Below, in pieces: positions 8,658 through 17,019 of a stretch of 64,000 nucleotides of DNA. The notes under the pieces were generated by a model. The model saw nothing but the letters and a program-made list of their open reading frames with translations. It did no database searches and was not told the origin of the DNA. Source of the DNA: Streptomyces muensis (GTDB lineage: Bacteria > Actinomycetota > Actinomycetes > Streptomycetales > Streptomycetaceae); contig NZ_JAKEIP010000006.1 in assembly GCF_021474425.1 (NCBI RefSeq), positions 1 through 64,000 of the forward strand, in the 5' to 3' direction. The stretch's first letter is position 1; every line of letters starts with the position of its first letter. Position numbers and translations under genes: made by a program.

Positions 8658-9956
8658 TCAGTCCTTGGCGGTGAAGACCACGGGAAGGCTCTCGATACCC
8701 CGCGTGATGTATCCCGCGTCATAAGCCGGCTCGAAATCCTGGTCGGCGAGCCGAATTTCCTCAAAACGACTGAAAATGACCTCGAAGGCGATCCGCGCCT
8801 CCACTCTGGCCAGTGGTGCGCCCAGGCAGGCATGAATGCCCTTGCCCAGGGCCAGATGAGATCTCAGCTCCGGTCGAGTCGAGTCGAACTGATCGGGGTT
8901 GGTGAAGACCTCGTCATCTCGGTTCGCCGCCCCATAGACGAGCCACACATAGGCCCCGGCGGGAATCTTGACCCCGTGCAGCTCTGTGTCGGATGTGGCG
9001 ATACGGAAGAGCCCTTGGATCGGCGACTCCAGGCGCAAGGCCTCTTCTATGGCGTCCGGCAGTAGGGCCTGATCAGCGCGGAGGAGTCTCATCAGCTCTG
9101 GGTCCCTCAGGAGCATGAGGGCGAACGAGCTGATCAGCTTGGTCGTCGTATCAGCCCCCGCTGCGACCAGCTGCGCACAGAATCCGACCATCTCGTTGAG
9201 GGTCAGCGGTTCTTCGCCTTCGTTGCGCGCCTGGACCACCGCCGTCAGCAGGTCGTCCCGAGGGCTCTCCTTGCGATCGGCCAGCGCCTGCTCGAAATAC
9301 GCCCAGAATTCGACCTGGTCTTCCAGGGTGGCCATCAGCTCCGCACGCCTGACGTCGGCACCGACGTGCGAGTTGATGGCATGCGCCCACCTGGCGAAGT
9401 CACGGTGCATCTCAACCGGGACGCCGAGCATGGTGGACAGCACCTGGATCGGGAAGGGCGCGATGAACGCCGGCACGAGATCCGCCTCACCGTCCGCGAT
9501 GAACGCGTCGACAAGGTCGTTGCACAGTCGCCGGATGACCGGCTCGAGTCGTGCCACGGAGGACGGCGTGATGGACTTGCCGAGCACACGCCTGTGCCGG
9601 CCATGGACAGGCGGATCCTGAGTGAAGAGGACGTCGCCATGGCTCATCGCGACGCGGACACGCTCGATGAAGTCCGGGCTCGCACCCTCAAGGGCTGACT
9701 GGACCACCCCGAACGCCTTCTCGACAGACGGGCCCATCGGGTTCCGGTTGGAGAACAGATCGGGCCGCTTCAGCACCGAGACGATGTCGTCGTGCCGCGT
9801 AACCACATAGACATCGTGCTCGGCATCGTGGGCGACAGGAGCAGTTCTCCGCTGCTCCGCGTAGTGCCCGAAGGGGCACTGGAGTGCCTGAGGATCCTGA
9901 CCCAGGACAGCTGAGATGGGTCCAGGATCGTTTCCCAGCGAATTGACCGTTGCCAT
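8658..9956 (-). CDS. Cytochrome P450
   Basis: 432 residues, soluble bacterial class I P450. The I-helix oxygen-binding motif is AGADTT (about residue 255), the K-helix ExxR is EEALRLES (about 305) and the heme loop is LALGKGIHACLGAPLAR (about 370-385), with Cys as thiolate ligand. The Phe that usually opens the heme loop (FGxGxHxCxG) is Leu-Ala here. The genes for ferredoxin and ferredoxin reductase lie directly upstream in the same operon, which gives a complete three-component system. Sequence alone does not identify the substrate; the surrounding catabolic genes point to a terpenoid, steroid or aromatic compound. Confidence 0.93.
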   Translation of the reverse strand: MATVNSLGNDPGPISAVLGQDPQALQCPFGHYAEQRRTAPVAHDAEHDVYVVTRHDDIVSVLKRPDLFSNRNPMGPSVEKAFGVVQSALEGASPDFIERVRVAMSHGDVLFTQDPPVHGRHRRVLGKSITPSSVARLEPVIRRLCNDLVDAFIADGEADLVPAFIAPFPIQVLSTMLGVPVEMHRDFARWAHAINSHVGADVRRAELMATLEDQVEFWAYFEQALADRKESPRDDLLTAVVQARNEGEEPLTLNEMVGFCAQLVAAGADTTTKLISSFALMLLRDPELMRLLRADQALLPDAIEEALRLESPIQGLFRIATSDTELHGVKIPAGAYVWLVYGAANRDDEVFTNPDQFDSTRPELRSHLALGKGIHACLGAPLARVEARIAFEVIFSRFEEIRLADQDFEPAYDAGYITRGIESLPVVFTAKD

Positions 9957-9999
9957 TTCCGAACCACCTTTCCTCTACAATGGGGAATGATCGGTGAAC

Positions 10000-10016
10000 G
10001 CTGACCTGTCGTCAGC
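10000..10016. other. Stem-loop at the ferredoxin/P450 junction
   Basis: GCTGAC and GTCAGC with a 5-nt loop form a 6-bp hairpin that includes the ferredoxin stop codon. It may adjust expression or mRNA processing between ferredoxin and P450; it is too short to call a terminator. Confidence 0.3.
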
Positions 10017-10329
10017 CCATGCCGGGAATGACAACACGTACCTCAGTGCACTCATCCGACAGGAAGAGCTGGCATGACAGCCTCGAGTTGGATTGCATCG
10101 CATCCGAGCACTGAAGCAGGTCGGATTCCTCGGGGAGTGGCGCGTCGAAGAGGCCTCGACAGGATTCATCCACATAGACATGGCAGGTCCCGCAGGAGGC
10201 GCTGCCACCACAATCCGCGTCGATGCCGGGTACGTTGTTGCCCACCGCTCCTTCCATGACGCTCGAACCGTTGGCGACTTCCAGGATGCGAGTGCTTCCA
10301 TCCCGAAGCACATAGGTCACGATCGGCAT
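10012..10329 (-). CDS. [2Fe-2S] ferredoxin, putidaredoxin/adrenodoxin type
   Basis: 105 residues from an ATG at 10329 with AAGG upstream; the longer GTG frame overlaps the reductase stop. The cluster ligand pattern is visible: DCGGSASCGTCHVYV gives three cysteines (C-x5-C-x2-C) and LLQCSDAM gives the fourth Cys. The C-terminal SRLSCQLFLS is typical of P450-linked vertebrate-type ferredoxins. It carries electrons from the FAD reductase encoded upstream to the P450 encoded downstream. Confidence 0.92.
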   Translation of the reverse strand: MPIVTYVLRDGSTRILEVANGSSVMEGAVGNNVPGIDADCGGSASCGTCHVYVDESCRGLFDAPLPEESDLLQCSDAMQSNSRLSCQLFLSDECTEVRVVIPGMG

Positions 10330-10343
10330 TGCCCATTTCCTTC

Positions 10344-11561
10344 TCACTTGGGTTCCGCGGGGTGCAGCGGCACATCAGGGTTGGCTAGTTGCGCTGGATC
10401 GACGGGGAGACGAGTCGCGATCAGCTTTCTTGCCGCCGCGAATTCCGCTGGAGCGTTGACGGACTCGACGGCAGTCAAGGACGTCCCATCGTGATGCAGG
10501 ACCGAGAAGCTCTCCTGCGATGCGTGCCTTCTGACAATGGGGGTGCCCGCAGGGTCGACCAGCCCTGCGATCTTGAGCTTCAACTCGTGCTGGTCCGACC
10601 AGAACCACGGCACCTCCGGCACGGGAGGTTCGTTGCCGAGGATCACCGCACAGGCCTGCCGCGCCTGTTCGATCGCACTCGGAATGCTTTCGAGTCGGCG
10701 CGTTCCGCTCACCGTGGGTAGTGGTCGTCGCGTGACGTCGCCGATGGCCAGGATCGACGGATCACTGGTTTGCGCGGAGTCGTCGACCACGATCCCGTCT
10801 TCACAGTGGAGACCCGCCTCCACGGCGATCTCGTCCCTCGGCACGGCCCCGACTCCGGCAAGTACGAGATCGCATGCGACGACTCGCCCGTCGTTGAGCT
10901 GCACACCCGTGGCGCGACCGTCGCGCTCCGTGATGGCGGCGACGCCGGCCCGCGTGATGAGCGTCGTGCCCAGCCGCTCGTGGTATGAAGCGAGGCCCGC
11001 CGCGAGGGGCTCGCTCGCGACCCTGGCGAGCAACCTCTCCTCGCGTTCGATGACGGTCACCTGCGCACCGCCCGCCCGCACCGCGGCAGCGGCCTCCAGA
11101 CCGATGAAGCCACCTCCTACGATCGCCAGGCTCCCCGACTCACGCAACTGCCGCTGAAGGTTCTGGGCCTCGGACAGGGTCCTGAGTCGGTGTACGCCGT
11201 CGAGGTCTCCGCCGGGAATCGTGAGCCGACGGGCTCGCGCGCCGGTGGCAAGCACCAGGATGTCGTAGTCGATCTCCCTCAGCCCGGACATCCGGACGAC
11301 CCTGCGTACGCGGTCGATTGAGAGCACGTCCTGACCGGTGTGCAGCGAGATGTCCTGCTCGTCGAAGAATTGAGCGGGCCGCAGGGGCAACTCGAAGTCC
11401 GGCTGGGTCAGCTTCTTCGACAGCGGAGGTCGCTGATAGGGAAGCCCACGCTCACGGCTGATCAGTACGATCTCTCCGCTGTGCCGCCATTGCCGAAGCA
11501 GCCCGGCAAGCGTCGTTCCGGCGTGGCCGGCGCCCACGATGACAACCTTCGGCGCGGTCAT
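10344..11561 (-). CDS. FAD-dependent ferredoxin reductase
   Basis: 405 residues from the ATG at 11561, where the dinucleotide-binding fold begins (KVVIVGAGHAG). The NAD(P)H-binding motif is AIVGGGFIGLEAA near residue 150, and the second FAD motif is ILAIGDVT near 270. It belongs to the putidaredoxin/rubredoxin reductase family. The start overlaps the stop of a 17-codon ORF (ATGA), which suggests translational coupling. It is the first enzyme gene of the P450 operon, downstream of the tandem inverted repeats at 11662-11695. It supplies electrons from NAD(P)H to the adjacent ferredoxin. Confidence 0.9.
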   Translation of the reverse strand: MTAPKVVIVGAGHAGTTLAGLLRQWRHSGEIVLISRERGLPYQRPPLSKKLTQPDFELPLRPAQFFDEQDISLHTGQDVLSIDRVRRVVRMSGLREIDYDILVLATGARARRLTIPGGDLDGVHRLRTLSEAQNLQRQLRESGSLAIVGGGFIGLEAAAAVRAGGAQVTVIEREERLLARVASEPLAAGLASYHERLGTTLITRAGVAAITERDGRATGVQLNDGRVVACDLVLAGVGAVPRDEIAVEAGLHCEDGIVVDDSAQTSDPSILAIGDVTRRPLPTVSGTRRLESIPSAIEQARQACAVILGNEPPVPEVPWFWSDQHELKLKIAGLVDPAGTPIVRRHASQESFSVLHHDGTSLTAVESVNAPAEFAAARKLIATRLPVDPAQLANPDVPLHPAEPK

Positions 11562-11611
11562 GACCAGGCCTGCCAACGTTCTGCCGCAGAGGCACGGTAG
11601 GCAATTTTCAT
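11558..11611 (-). CDS. 17-residue leader ORF overlapping the reductase start
   Basis: An ATG at 11611, preceded by AGGAGACATGTC, opens 17 codons (MKIAYRASAAERWQAWS) whose TGA overlaps the ATG of the ferredoxin reductase. The ribosome site here is better than the one in front of the reductase, so the short ORF may bring ribosomes to the reductase by coupling. It could also be the remnant of a longer N-terminus. No known peptide family is recognised. Confidence 0.4.
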   Translation of the reverse strand: MKIAYRASAAERWQAWS

Positions 11612-11661
11612 GACATGTCTCCTGTCGACTTGTCGATCCGTGCTGTCTGAGCAACAAGAAT

Positions 11662-11695
11662 TTTACGACTGTGTAAGGATTTACGTCACCGTAAA
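11662..11695. promoter_or_regulatory. Tandem TTTACG-N4-CGTAAA operator-like repeats before the P450 operon
   Basis: Two 16-bp inverted repeats start 18 bp apart: 11662-11677 (TTTACG-ACTG-TGTAAG) and 11680-11695 (TTTACG-TCAC-CGTAAA, perfect). They lie about 50 nt upstream of the first ORF of the reductase-ferredoxin-P450 operon. The same motif occurs at 16568 and 31883. The size and symmetry fit a TetR-type repressor; the TetR gene at 13382-14008 is a candidate. Confidence 0.6.
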
Positions 11696-11699
11696 GGTC

Positions 11700-12427
11700 T
11701 CGTCGAGCGCTGTCAATACCACGGACGCAAGGTTTGACCTCACTCGAAGTCCTGGACGGAATGAGTCCCTTCACCCTGAAATCGACCATCCAGGGCGACC
11801 GGGGATCTGCTGTTGTCCCGCCCGCGCAGGACGGGACGAGTTCGCCCGTAGGGAACGGCGCCGGTTCGTCCGAGCGCGCAGGCCAGGAACGGAGGCAGGA
11901 GGCTGTGAACTCCGGCCGTCGGACAAGTCGCGGGCCAGGCGACGCCGCTGGTGGCGCTCCGGGAGAAGGGCGTGGATGCGAGAAGGGACTGCCCGAAATG
12001 AGCTGGGAGACCCCCGATACCGATCACCGTCCCCTTCGTGCCCGACACGAGACCTGATGCCCCTGTCGTAATGGGAGTGCCCCGGGCGGGATCGGGCTCA
12101 TGTCTGCAAGGACCTGAAATCCGCCGGGGCACCAAGGTCACCGTCACCGAAGTCAGCGCCTTCTACAGCCACCGTCTCCGTATTCACCCGGTTGATCCGC
12201 GTCCGCCTCAAGAAGACCGAGTCGCGGTCGCGAAGGCTGCCCCCGTCCGTCGAATCGCGGTCATCATGCCGGCCTGCCTCCGCCGCGACCGGCGGTCTTG
12301 CGGCATGGCTGACGGCGACAGCATGTCCGCAAGCACAGCGCACCGCCAGGTCTGAGTGGCGACCGGTCCGCTGACCGCCCACGCCGGAGGTCTCGACCGA
12401 GAGTGACGACCGGGTCTACTTGGAGAT
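11700..12427. other. Long stretch without a recognisable gene
   Basis: Open frames exist on both strands (for example 11740-12147 minus), but none has a family motif, a good ribosome site or a convincing start. The stretch links the P450 promoter to a dead IS5 element and may hold degraded genes. Confidence 0.4.
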
Positions 12428-13247
12428 CTAACAAAGGCGTTGGTGGTGGGGGTAGGCGATCAGGCAGGTGGCGAGGCCGAGGAAGGCCTCATGGATGTCG
12501 TCGGTCGTTCCCAGCGGATGCACAGGCGACGGAAGCCGTGCAGCAAGGCGATCGTCTTCTCCACGACGTACCGGAAAACGCCCAGGCCGCAGAGCCGTGA
12601 GGCTGGTCCCGTTCGGCGATGACGGGGCGGATCCCGCGCTCCCGCAGCAGCCGCCGGTACTTGTCGGGGTCGTAGCCGCGGTCCGCGAACACCTTGGCCG
12701 GCCGTCGCCTTGGCCGGCCGACCACGCCAGCCGCGGCGGGGACCTTGTCCAGCAGCGGCAGCAACTGGGGGACGTCGTTGCGGCTGCCGCCGGTCAGCGA
12801 CACGGCGAGGAGAACGCCCTGGGCGTCGGTGAGGACGTGGTGCTTACTGCCCGGCCGTGCGCGGTCGACCAGGCTGGGGCCGCTTTTGGGCCCCGGCCGA
12901 GCCGCCCGCACATGCGAGGAATCGATCACCGCCCGCGACCAGTCCAGCTTCCTCGCCGACCGCAGCTTCGTCAGCAGCACCAGGTGCAGTTGCTCCCACA
13001 CGCCGGCCTCGTTCCACGCGGCCAGTCGACGCCAGCACGTCATCCCCGAACCGAAGCCCAGATCCTGCGCCAGGTACTCCCACTGGATGCCCGTATGCAG
13101 CACGGACAGGATCCCGCACGGCGCCTGCCGGTCCGGCACCCGGTGCCGTCCCTCCACCGGCTTCGGCTCCGGCTCGGGCAGCAACGGCTCGATCAGCGAC
13201 CACAGTTCATCCGACACGATCCACGGCCGCGACTGACGTTCCCCCAT
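12428..13247 (-). pseudogene. IS5-family transposase, frameshifted
   Basis: The intact N-terminal part runs from MGERQSRPWIVSDELW to the DDE core: AVIDSSHVRA (first Asp), LTGGSRNDVPQLLPLLD and VFADRGYD (second Asp). The frame is lost near 12590, where the expected GVFRYVVEKTIALLHGFRRL continues in another frame. A further one-base deletion follows near 12507, after RLCIRWER. The expected tail (EAFLGLATCLIAY) is readable in the third frame to about 12430. Two lesions suggest a dead element. Confidence 0.8.
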
Positions 13248-13381
13248 GACCAGTCACATGATCGACAAATTCTGTCAGGACCCGCAGCCGGCCGATCCGG
13301 GGCTGCGCGGCCCGCCCCGACGGTCCTCCGGGATCACCACCGCCCGCCACAACGGCGCCATCCGAACCGCGACGGCGTGAG

Positions 13382-14008
13382 TCACGAGGAAGACGGAGGC
13401 CGGCGAAGGCTGCCGAGCGCCATCTCTGCGGCGATCTCGGTCAGCTCATCCTTGCTCAGCCTGCCCTCGGGCGAGTACCAGCGCAATGCGGAGTTGAGAA
13501 GACCGATCGCGAGCAGCGCGAGAATGCGCGGAGGGCCCTGGCGGATGCTCTGGTCGGCCTGGCCGGCGGCCACGGTCTCGGTCAGGAGCGCGAGATACTC
13601 GTCTTCTCCGGCGCCGCCGGAGGGAACCGCCGTACTGGCACGGTCGCGTTCCGCGAAATAGACGCGGAAGGCGTCAGAGTTGTCGAACAGAAGGTTCGCG
13701 TGAATGCGAAGGGCGGCTCCCAGGCGCGCCATTGGCGGTGCACCCGAGTTTAAGATCGGCCGATTGCGCTCGAGCATCGCGTCGCCGAGGTGACCGATCA
13801 GCGCCTGGAGGAGCTCTTCCTTCGAACCGAAGTAGTAATAGAAGAGCGGGCGCGTGATCCCGAGACTGGTCGCGAGGTCTTGAAGGCTGGTTTCTTGATA
13901 GCCTTCTTTGCTGAATTTCGTCAGGGCCAGCTCCAGCAGCTGAGCCTTGCGAGCTTGGCCGGCACGGTTCCGCTTTCGCTCGACGTGGTCCGCCTCTGAC
14001 GCGGTCAA
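13382..14008 (-). CDS. TetR-family transcriptional regulator
   Basis: 208 residues from a TTG start at 14008, six nt after AAGGAG; a TTG at 14014 touches the same site and is less likely. Residues 20-65 are the TetR helix-turn-helix (TSLQDLATSLGITRPLFYYYFGSKEELL). The C-terminal ligand domain includes ALLAIGLLNSALRWY. It follows the KstD-like and cupin genes on the same strand. A shared inverted repeat in front of the P450, KstD-like and hydroxylase genes makes this regulator a plausible controller of all three, with a catabolic intermediate as inducer (inference). Confidence 0.88.
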   Translation of the reverse strand: MTASEADHVERKRNRAGQARKAQLLELALTKFSKEGYQETSLQDLATSLGITRPLFYYYFGSKEELLQALIGHLGDAMLERNRPILNSGAPPMARLGAALRIHANLLFDNSDAFRVYFAERDRASTAVPSGGAGEDEYLALLTETVAAGQADQSIRQGPPRILALLAIGLLNSALRWYSPEGRLSKDELTEIAAEMALGSLRRPPSSS

Positions 14009-14239
14009 CTGCAACTCCTTCTCCGGCCGTCGGGGGACCTCTCTGCGCCTCGCATGCCGAAGCAGCTGACGCCTCCCGTAGGCCGGCGCCCCCTGTGGCA
14101 GGCAATCCTAACCGCGAGTGCGAGCACGCTTCCTCGCGCCCGCTGCTTCACGAGGGTGCAGGGAGTGGGGTCATGCCCCGCACCCAAGGATCGACGTGCC
14201 CCGCAGGATCGCGGGTCTGCGGCGGCACTGGCAGGCATG

Positions 14240-14767
14240 TCAGGCACCTGCGTCGCGTTCCGCACCGAAGACGGCGAAGCCGACGACACAGGGCTCGGCA
14301 GAACGGTTACGCCAGGCGTGCACCGTACCCATCTGCACGACCACGTCCCCTGGCCGCAGCACCTCCTCGTCGCCGCCATCGAGGGCGAGGCACACTTCCC
14401 CGCTGATGACGAAACAGATGTCCGCGGTGTCCGTCGCGTGCATGCCGGGGTCGACGTCCATCATTTCGCCGGGCTCACCCGTGACCAGTCGCTCGCGCGC
14501 TGCGGTGGTGCGACCGTCCTCCTGCTGGTCGACGCCCATGCCTGGCGGGAACTCCGCGACGTTCACACGAACGCCCCCAGTCGCGGGGAAAACGCTCGTC
14601 GGGTTGTACTGCGCCGATGAGGAGCAGGGGAGAGTCGGTGCCGCGTCCCATCCCCAGATGTTGTACAGAAGCGCGCCTGCTTGCATCGGCTCGACGTGCT
14701 GCCTCGTCGCGAAGCGGCCGGTACCGTCCTCCGCCTGCCCTGTCACGATGCGCCTGATAGTTGCCAT
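14240..14767 (-). CDS. Cupin-domain protein
   Basis: 175 residues with AGGGAG before the start. The C-terminal half is a cupin barrel (ADICFVISGEVCLALDGGDEEVLRPGDVVVQ in parts; VVQMGTVHAWRN is the second cupin motif with its His). The N-terminus RRIVTGQ resembles that of the cupin at 38058-38648 (RRVVTGH), so the two are paralogues. It follows the KstD-like gene by 54 nt. The role could be binding or isomerisation of an oxidised intermediate; metal-binding His residues are only partly conserved. Confidence 0.8.
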   Translation of the reverse strand: MATIRRIVTGQAEDGTGRFATRQHVEPMQAGALLYNIWGWDAAPTLPCSSSAQYNPTSVFPATGGVRVNVAEFPPGMGVDQQEDGRTTAARERLVTGEPGEMMDVDPGMHATDTADICFVISGEVCLALDGGDEEVLRPGDVVVQMGTVHAWRNRSAEPCVVGFAVFGAERDAGA

Positions 14768-14821
14768 AACACGTACTCCCTACGGTTGCTGTCCGGCCGT
14801 TGTCATTTGGATCAGTGGGGA

Positions 14822-16450
14822 TCAGGACGTGGTGCGCGATGCCGCCCTCGCCGCCGAACCGCCCGCGACGAAACCCATGGTGACCGCCGGACCCAACGTT
14901 CCGCCGCCGCCCGGGTAGGAGTTGGCGAAGATCGACGAGACGGCGTTGCCCGCGCCATAGAGGCCACCGATGGGAGCGCCGTCCATGGAGACGATCTGGG
15001 CGTTCGCGTCGATGACCGGCCCGCCGAGCGTCCCGAACACACCTGCGCGAACGCGGTAACCGACGAACGGCGGCTGACTGATCGGGGCCAGCGGCACAGG
15101 TGCCGTTTGAGTCATGTAGCGGTCCCAGGACATCGTCTGTCGCCCGAAGGCCGCATCGACGCCGCGCTCCACGCCGTCGTTCCACTCCGAGACCTGTGCT
15201 TGGAGGCCCGCAGGGTCGATGCCCAGTTTCCCGGCCAGCTCAGCGAGGGTGTCCGCGACGACGATCAGGTCGCCGTCATCATGGATGTCATCGATCCGAG
15301 CGGTGTCCACTGCCCGAAGCGCATCAAGGCGTCGTGCATCGGTGATGGCGAAGCACGGGTGGTTCGGACGCTCGTACGTCGTCGGGTCGAACTGCATCAT
15401 CGGGCCGTGGATGTCGTGGTAATTGAGGCCCTCGTTGACGAAACGCCGCCCCGTACGGTTCACCAGGATCTCGCCAGCCGCCGAACCGAAGTAGCCGATC
15501 CGCATGAGCCGCTCGCCCTCGTACTGCTCCCCGAGGTATCGCTCGGGGACGCCCCACACCTTGTCGAGTCGGGCGAGCCGCGCGCCGGCACGGGCGGACA
15601 TCCTGAGGGCATCGCCCTCGTTGAACGGAGGGCTCGACGGGCCTTCCCACGGTTCACCGACGAGCGCGTCCCACAGCGCCCGGTCCCATTCGAAGCCGCC
15701 GGACGCCAGAACGACACCCCGGTCGGCGTCGAATCGCACACGTTCCCCGTGGAGAACGCCGAAGACGCCGACCGCGCGGCCCGCCTCGAAGCAGAGGTCG
15801 ACGACGCGGACCTCGGTCAGCACGCGCACGCCGCGATCGAGGCAGCCCTCAAGCAGGCCACCGATCAGCGCCGCGCCGCGCCCCACGATCCCCTTCTCCA
15901 GACGTTCCTGGACGGCCCTGATCCAGCTCGACGGGTCGTCAGACGTCAGCGACTCCGCGACCTCGGTCGCATTGACCGGTGGCACTCCCCCAGGCCACAG
16001 TGGGCGTCGCAGCACCGAAGCCATGCACCCGAGCCGGTTGGCGTCGTACACATCCGGGAACACGGTGCGGCTGGACTCCACCCCACCCTCGAACTCCGCG
16101 TGGTAGTCAGGTCTTCCCACTTCGCAACTGAAGGTCAACGGTGTTGCGGCCGCGAAACGTGAGGGTATCGATCCTGCTTCCTCGATGAACCGGTCGAGGA
16201 CCGTCTCATCGATCAGGCCTTCGGTCAGGCGGGCCAGATACGTACGTGCGCGTGACGCATCGTCTTCCAGCTGTGGGTCGAGGTTGTGACCGGGAAGCCA
16301 CATCCCGCCCCCGGAGACGGCGGTGGTACCGCCGATCTTGGAGCTGCGCTCGAGAACAGTCACTGACGCGCCCTCCAGAGCCGCCGCCAGAGCCGCCGAA
16401 AGCGCTGCCCCTCCAGATCCCACGACAACGACGTCGCTTGTCCGGCCCAC
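14822..16450 (-). CDS. FAD-dependent dehydrogenase, 3-ketosteroid Delta1-dehydrogenase / fumarate reductase flavoprotein family
   Basis: 542 residues from a GTG at 16450 with AAGGAG six nt upstream. The N-terminal FAD fold is DVVVVGSGGAALSAALAAA, with VTVLERSSKIGGTTAVSGGG following. The C-terminal signature GLYGAGNAVSSIF with YPGGGGTLGPAVTMGF is that of KstD-type flavoproteins. These introduce a double bond next to a ketone in a ring. It is the first gene of a unit with the cupin and perhaps TetR genes and has two operator-like repeats upstream. A steroid or other cyclic ketone is a likely substrate, but non-steroid members exist. Confidence 0.88.
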   Translation of the reverse strand: MGRTSDVVVVGSGGAALSAALAAALEGASVTVLERSSKIGGTTAVSGGGMWLPGHNLDPQLEDDASRARTYLARLTEGLIDETVLDRFIEEAGSIPSRFAAATPLTFSCEVGRPDYHAEFEGGVESSRTVFPDVYDANRLGCMASVLRRPLWPGGVPPVNATEVAESLTSDDPSSWIRAVQERLEKGIVGRGAALIGGLLEGCLDRGVRVLTEVRVVDLCFEAGRAVGVFGVLHGERVRFDADRGVVLASGGFEWDRALWDALVGEPWEGPSSPPFNEGDALRMSARAGARLARLDKVWGVPERYLGEQYEGERLMRIGYFGSAAGEILVNRTGRRFVNEGLNYHDIHGPMMQFDPTTYERPNHPCFAITDARRLDALRAVDTARIDDIHDDGDLIVVADTLAELAGKLGIDPAGLQAQVSEWNDGVERGVDAAFGRQTMSWDRYMTQTAPVPLAPISQPPFVGYRVRAGVFGTLGGPVIDANAQIVSMDGAPIGGLYGAGNAVSSIFANSYPGGGGTLGPAVTMGFVAGGSAARAASRTTS

Positions 16451-16567
16451 TTCATGCTCCTTCCGGATCAGCCGACCTGCCCGGTGTATCGCCATGTGGC
16501 CGTGTCACACCTCTCACACCATGGCGGGCCACGGTGCGGCGTCGACTCCGATATCCGCGTTGCGTCA

Positions 16568-16613
16568 TTTACGCTACTGTAAAATTCTAGGAGGTATTTT
16601 ACGAAGGTGTCAA
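16568..16613. promoter_or_regulatory. Operator-like repeats before the KstD-like gene
   Basis: 16568-16583 reads TTTACG-CTAC-TGTAAA and 16598-16613 reads TTTACG-AAGG-TGTCAA (degenerate right arm), with starts 30 bp apart. They match the motif at 11662-11695 and 31883-31898. They lie about 120-160 nt upstream of the KstD-like start. Confidence 0.55.
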
Positions 16614-17019
16614 CGACTGTTCGCGAGGATGCGCCGCCTTCCGGTGGAGACACTCGTAACCACGGACGACCCCACGCCGTGGAGCCGCAGGACGGCGTCT
16701 ACGCATCCCGCACCGAATGGGCGGACCTCGCGCTCTCGGAGCGATCTCGGGAACCGGGCACGGCAACGCGACAGCGAGCCTGCGGAGGGCCGGCCGGGCC
16801 GATGCCACCGACGCCGGGCGACGTCGTCGCGCCAGTCATCGGCCGGTCGGAGACGGTACGCCACACCCCACCCGAAACCCCGGGACCCCATTGGAAGATC
16901 ATTTCGGTGGTTTCATCGCCCGCGCCCACTGCCTCGCCTTATCGAGAGCGACCTAAGTTACACATATCTTGCGATAATGGACGCGTTCTTGAACGCTCCA
17001 TCACAGTCGAGGAGCAGCG
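16614..17019. other. Intergenic region upstream of the second SpoIIE-type gene
   Basis: No gene is supported. An open plus frame (16607-17023) has no family motif. The AT-rich segment around 16960-16985 may hold the promoter of the downstream sensor gene. Confidence 0.35.

Noticed and set aside
11740..12147. 135-codon minus frame before the IS5
   Set aside because: Contains a Gly-rich part but no recognisable family, start or partner.
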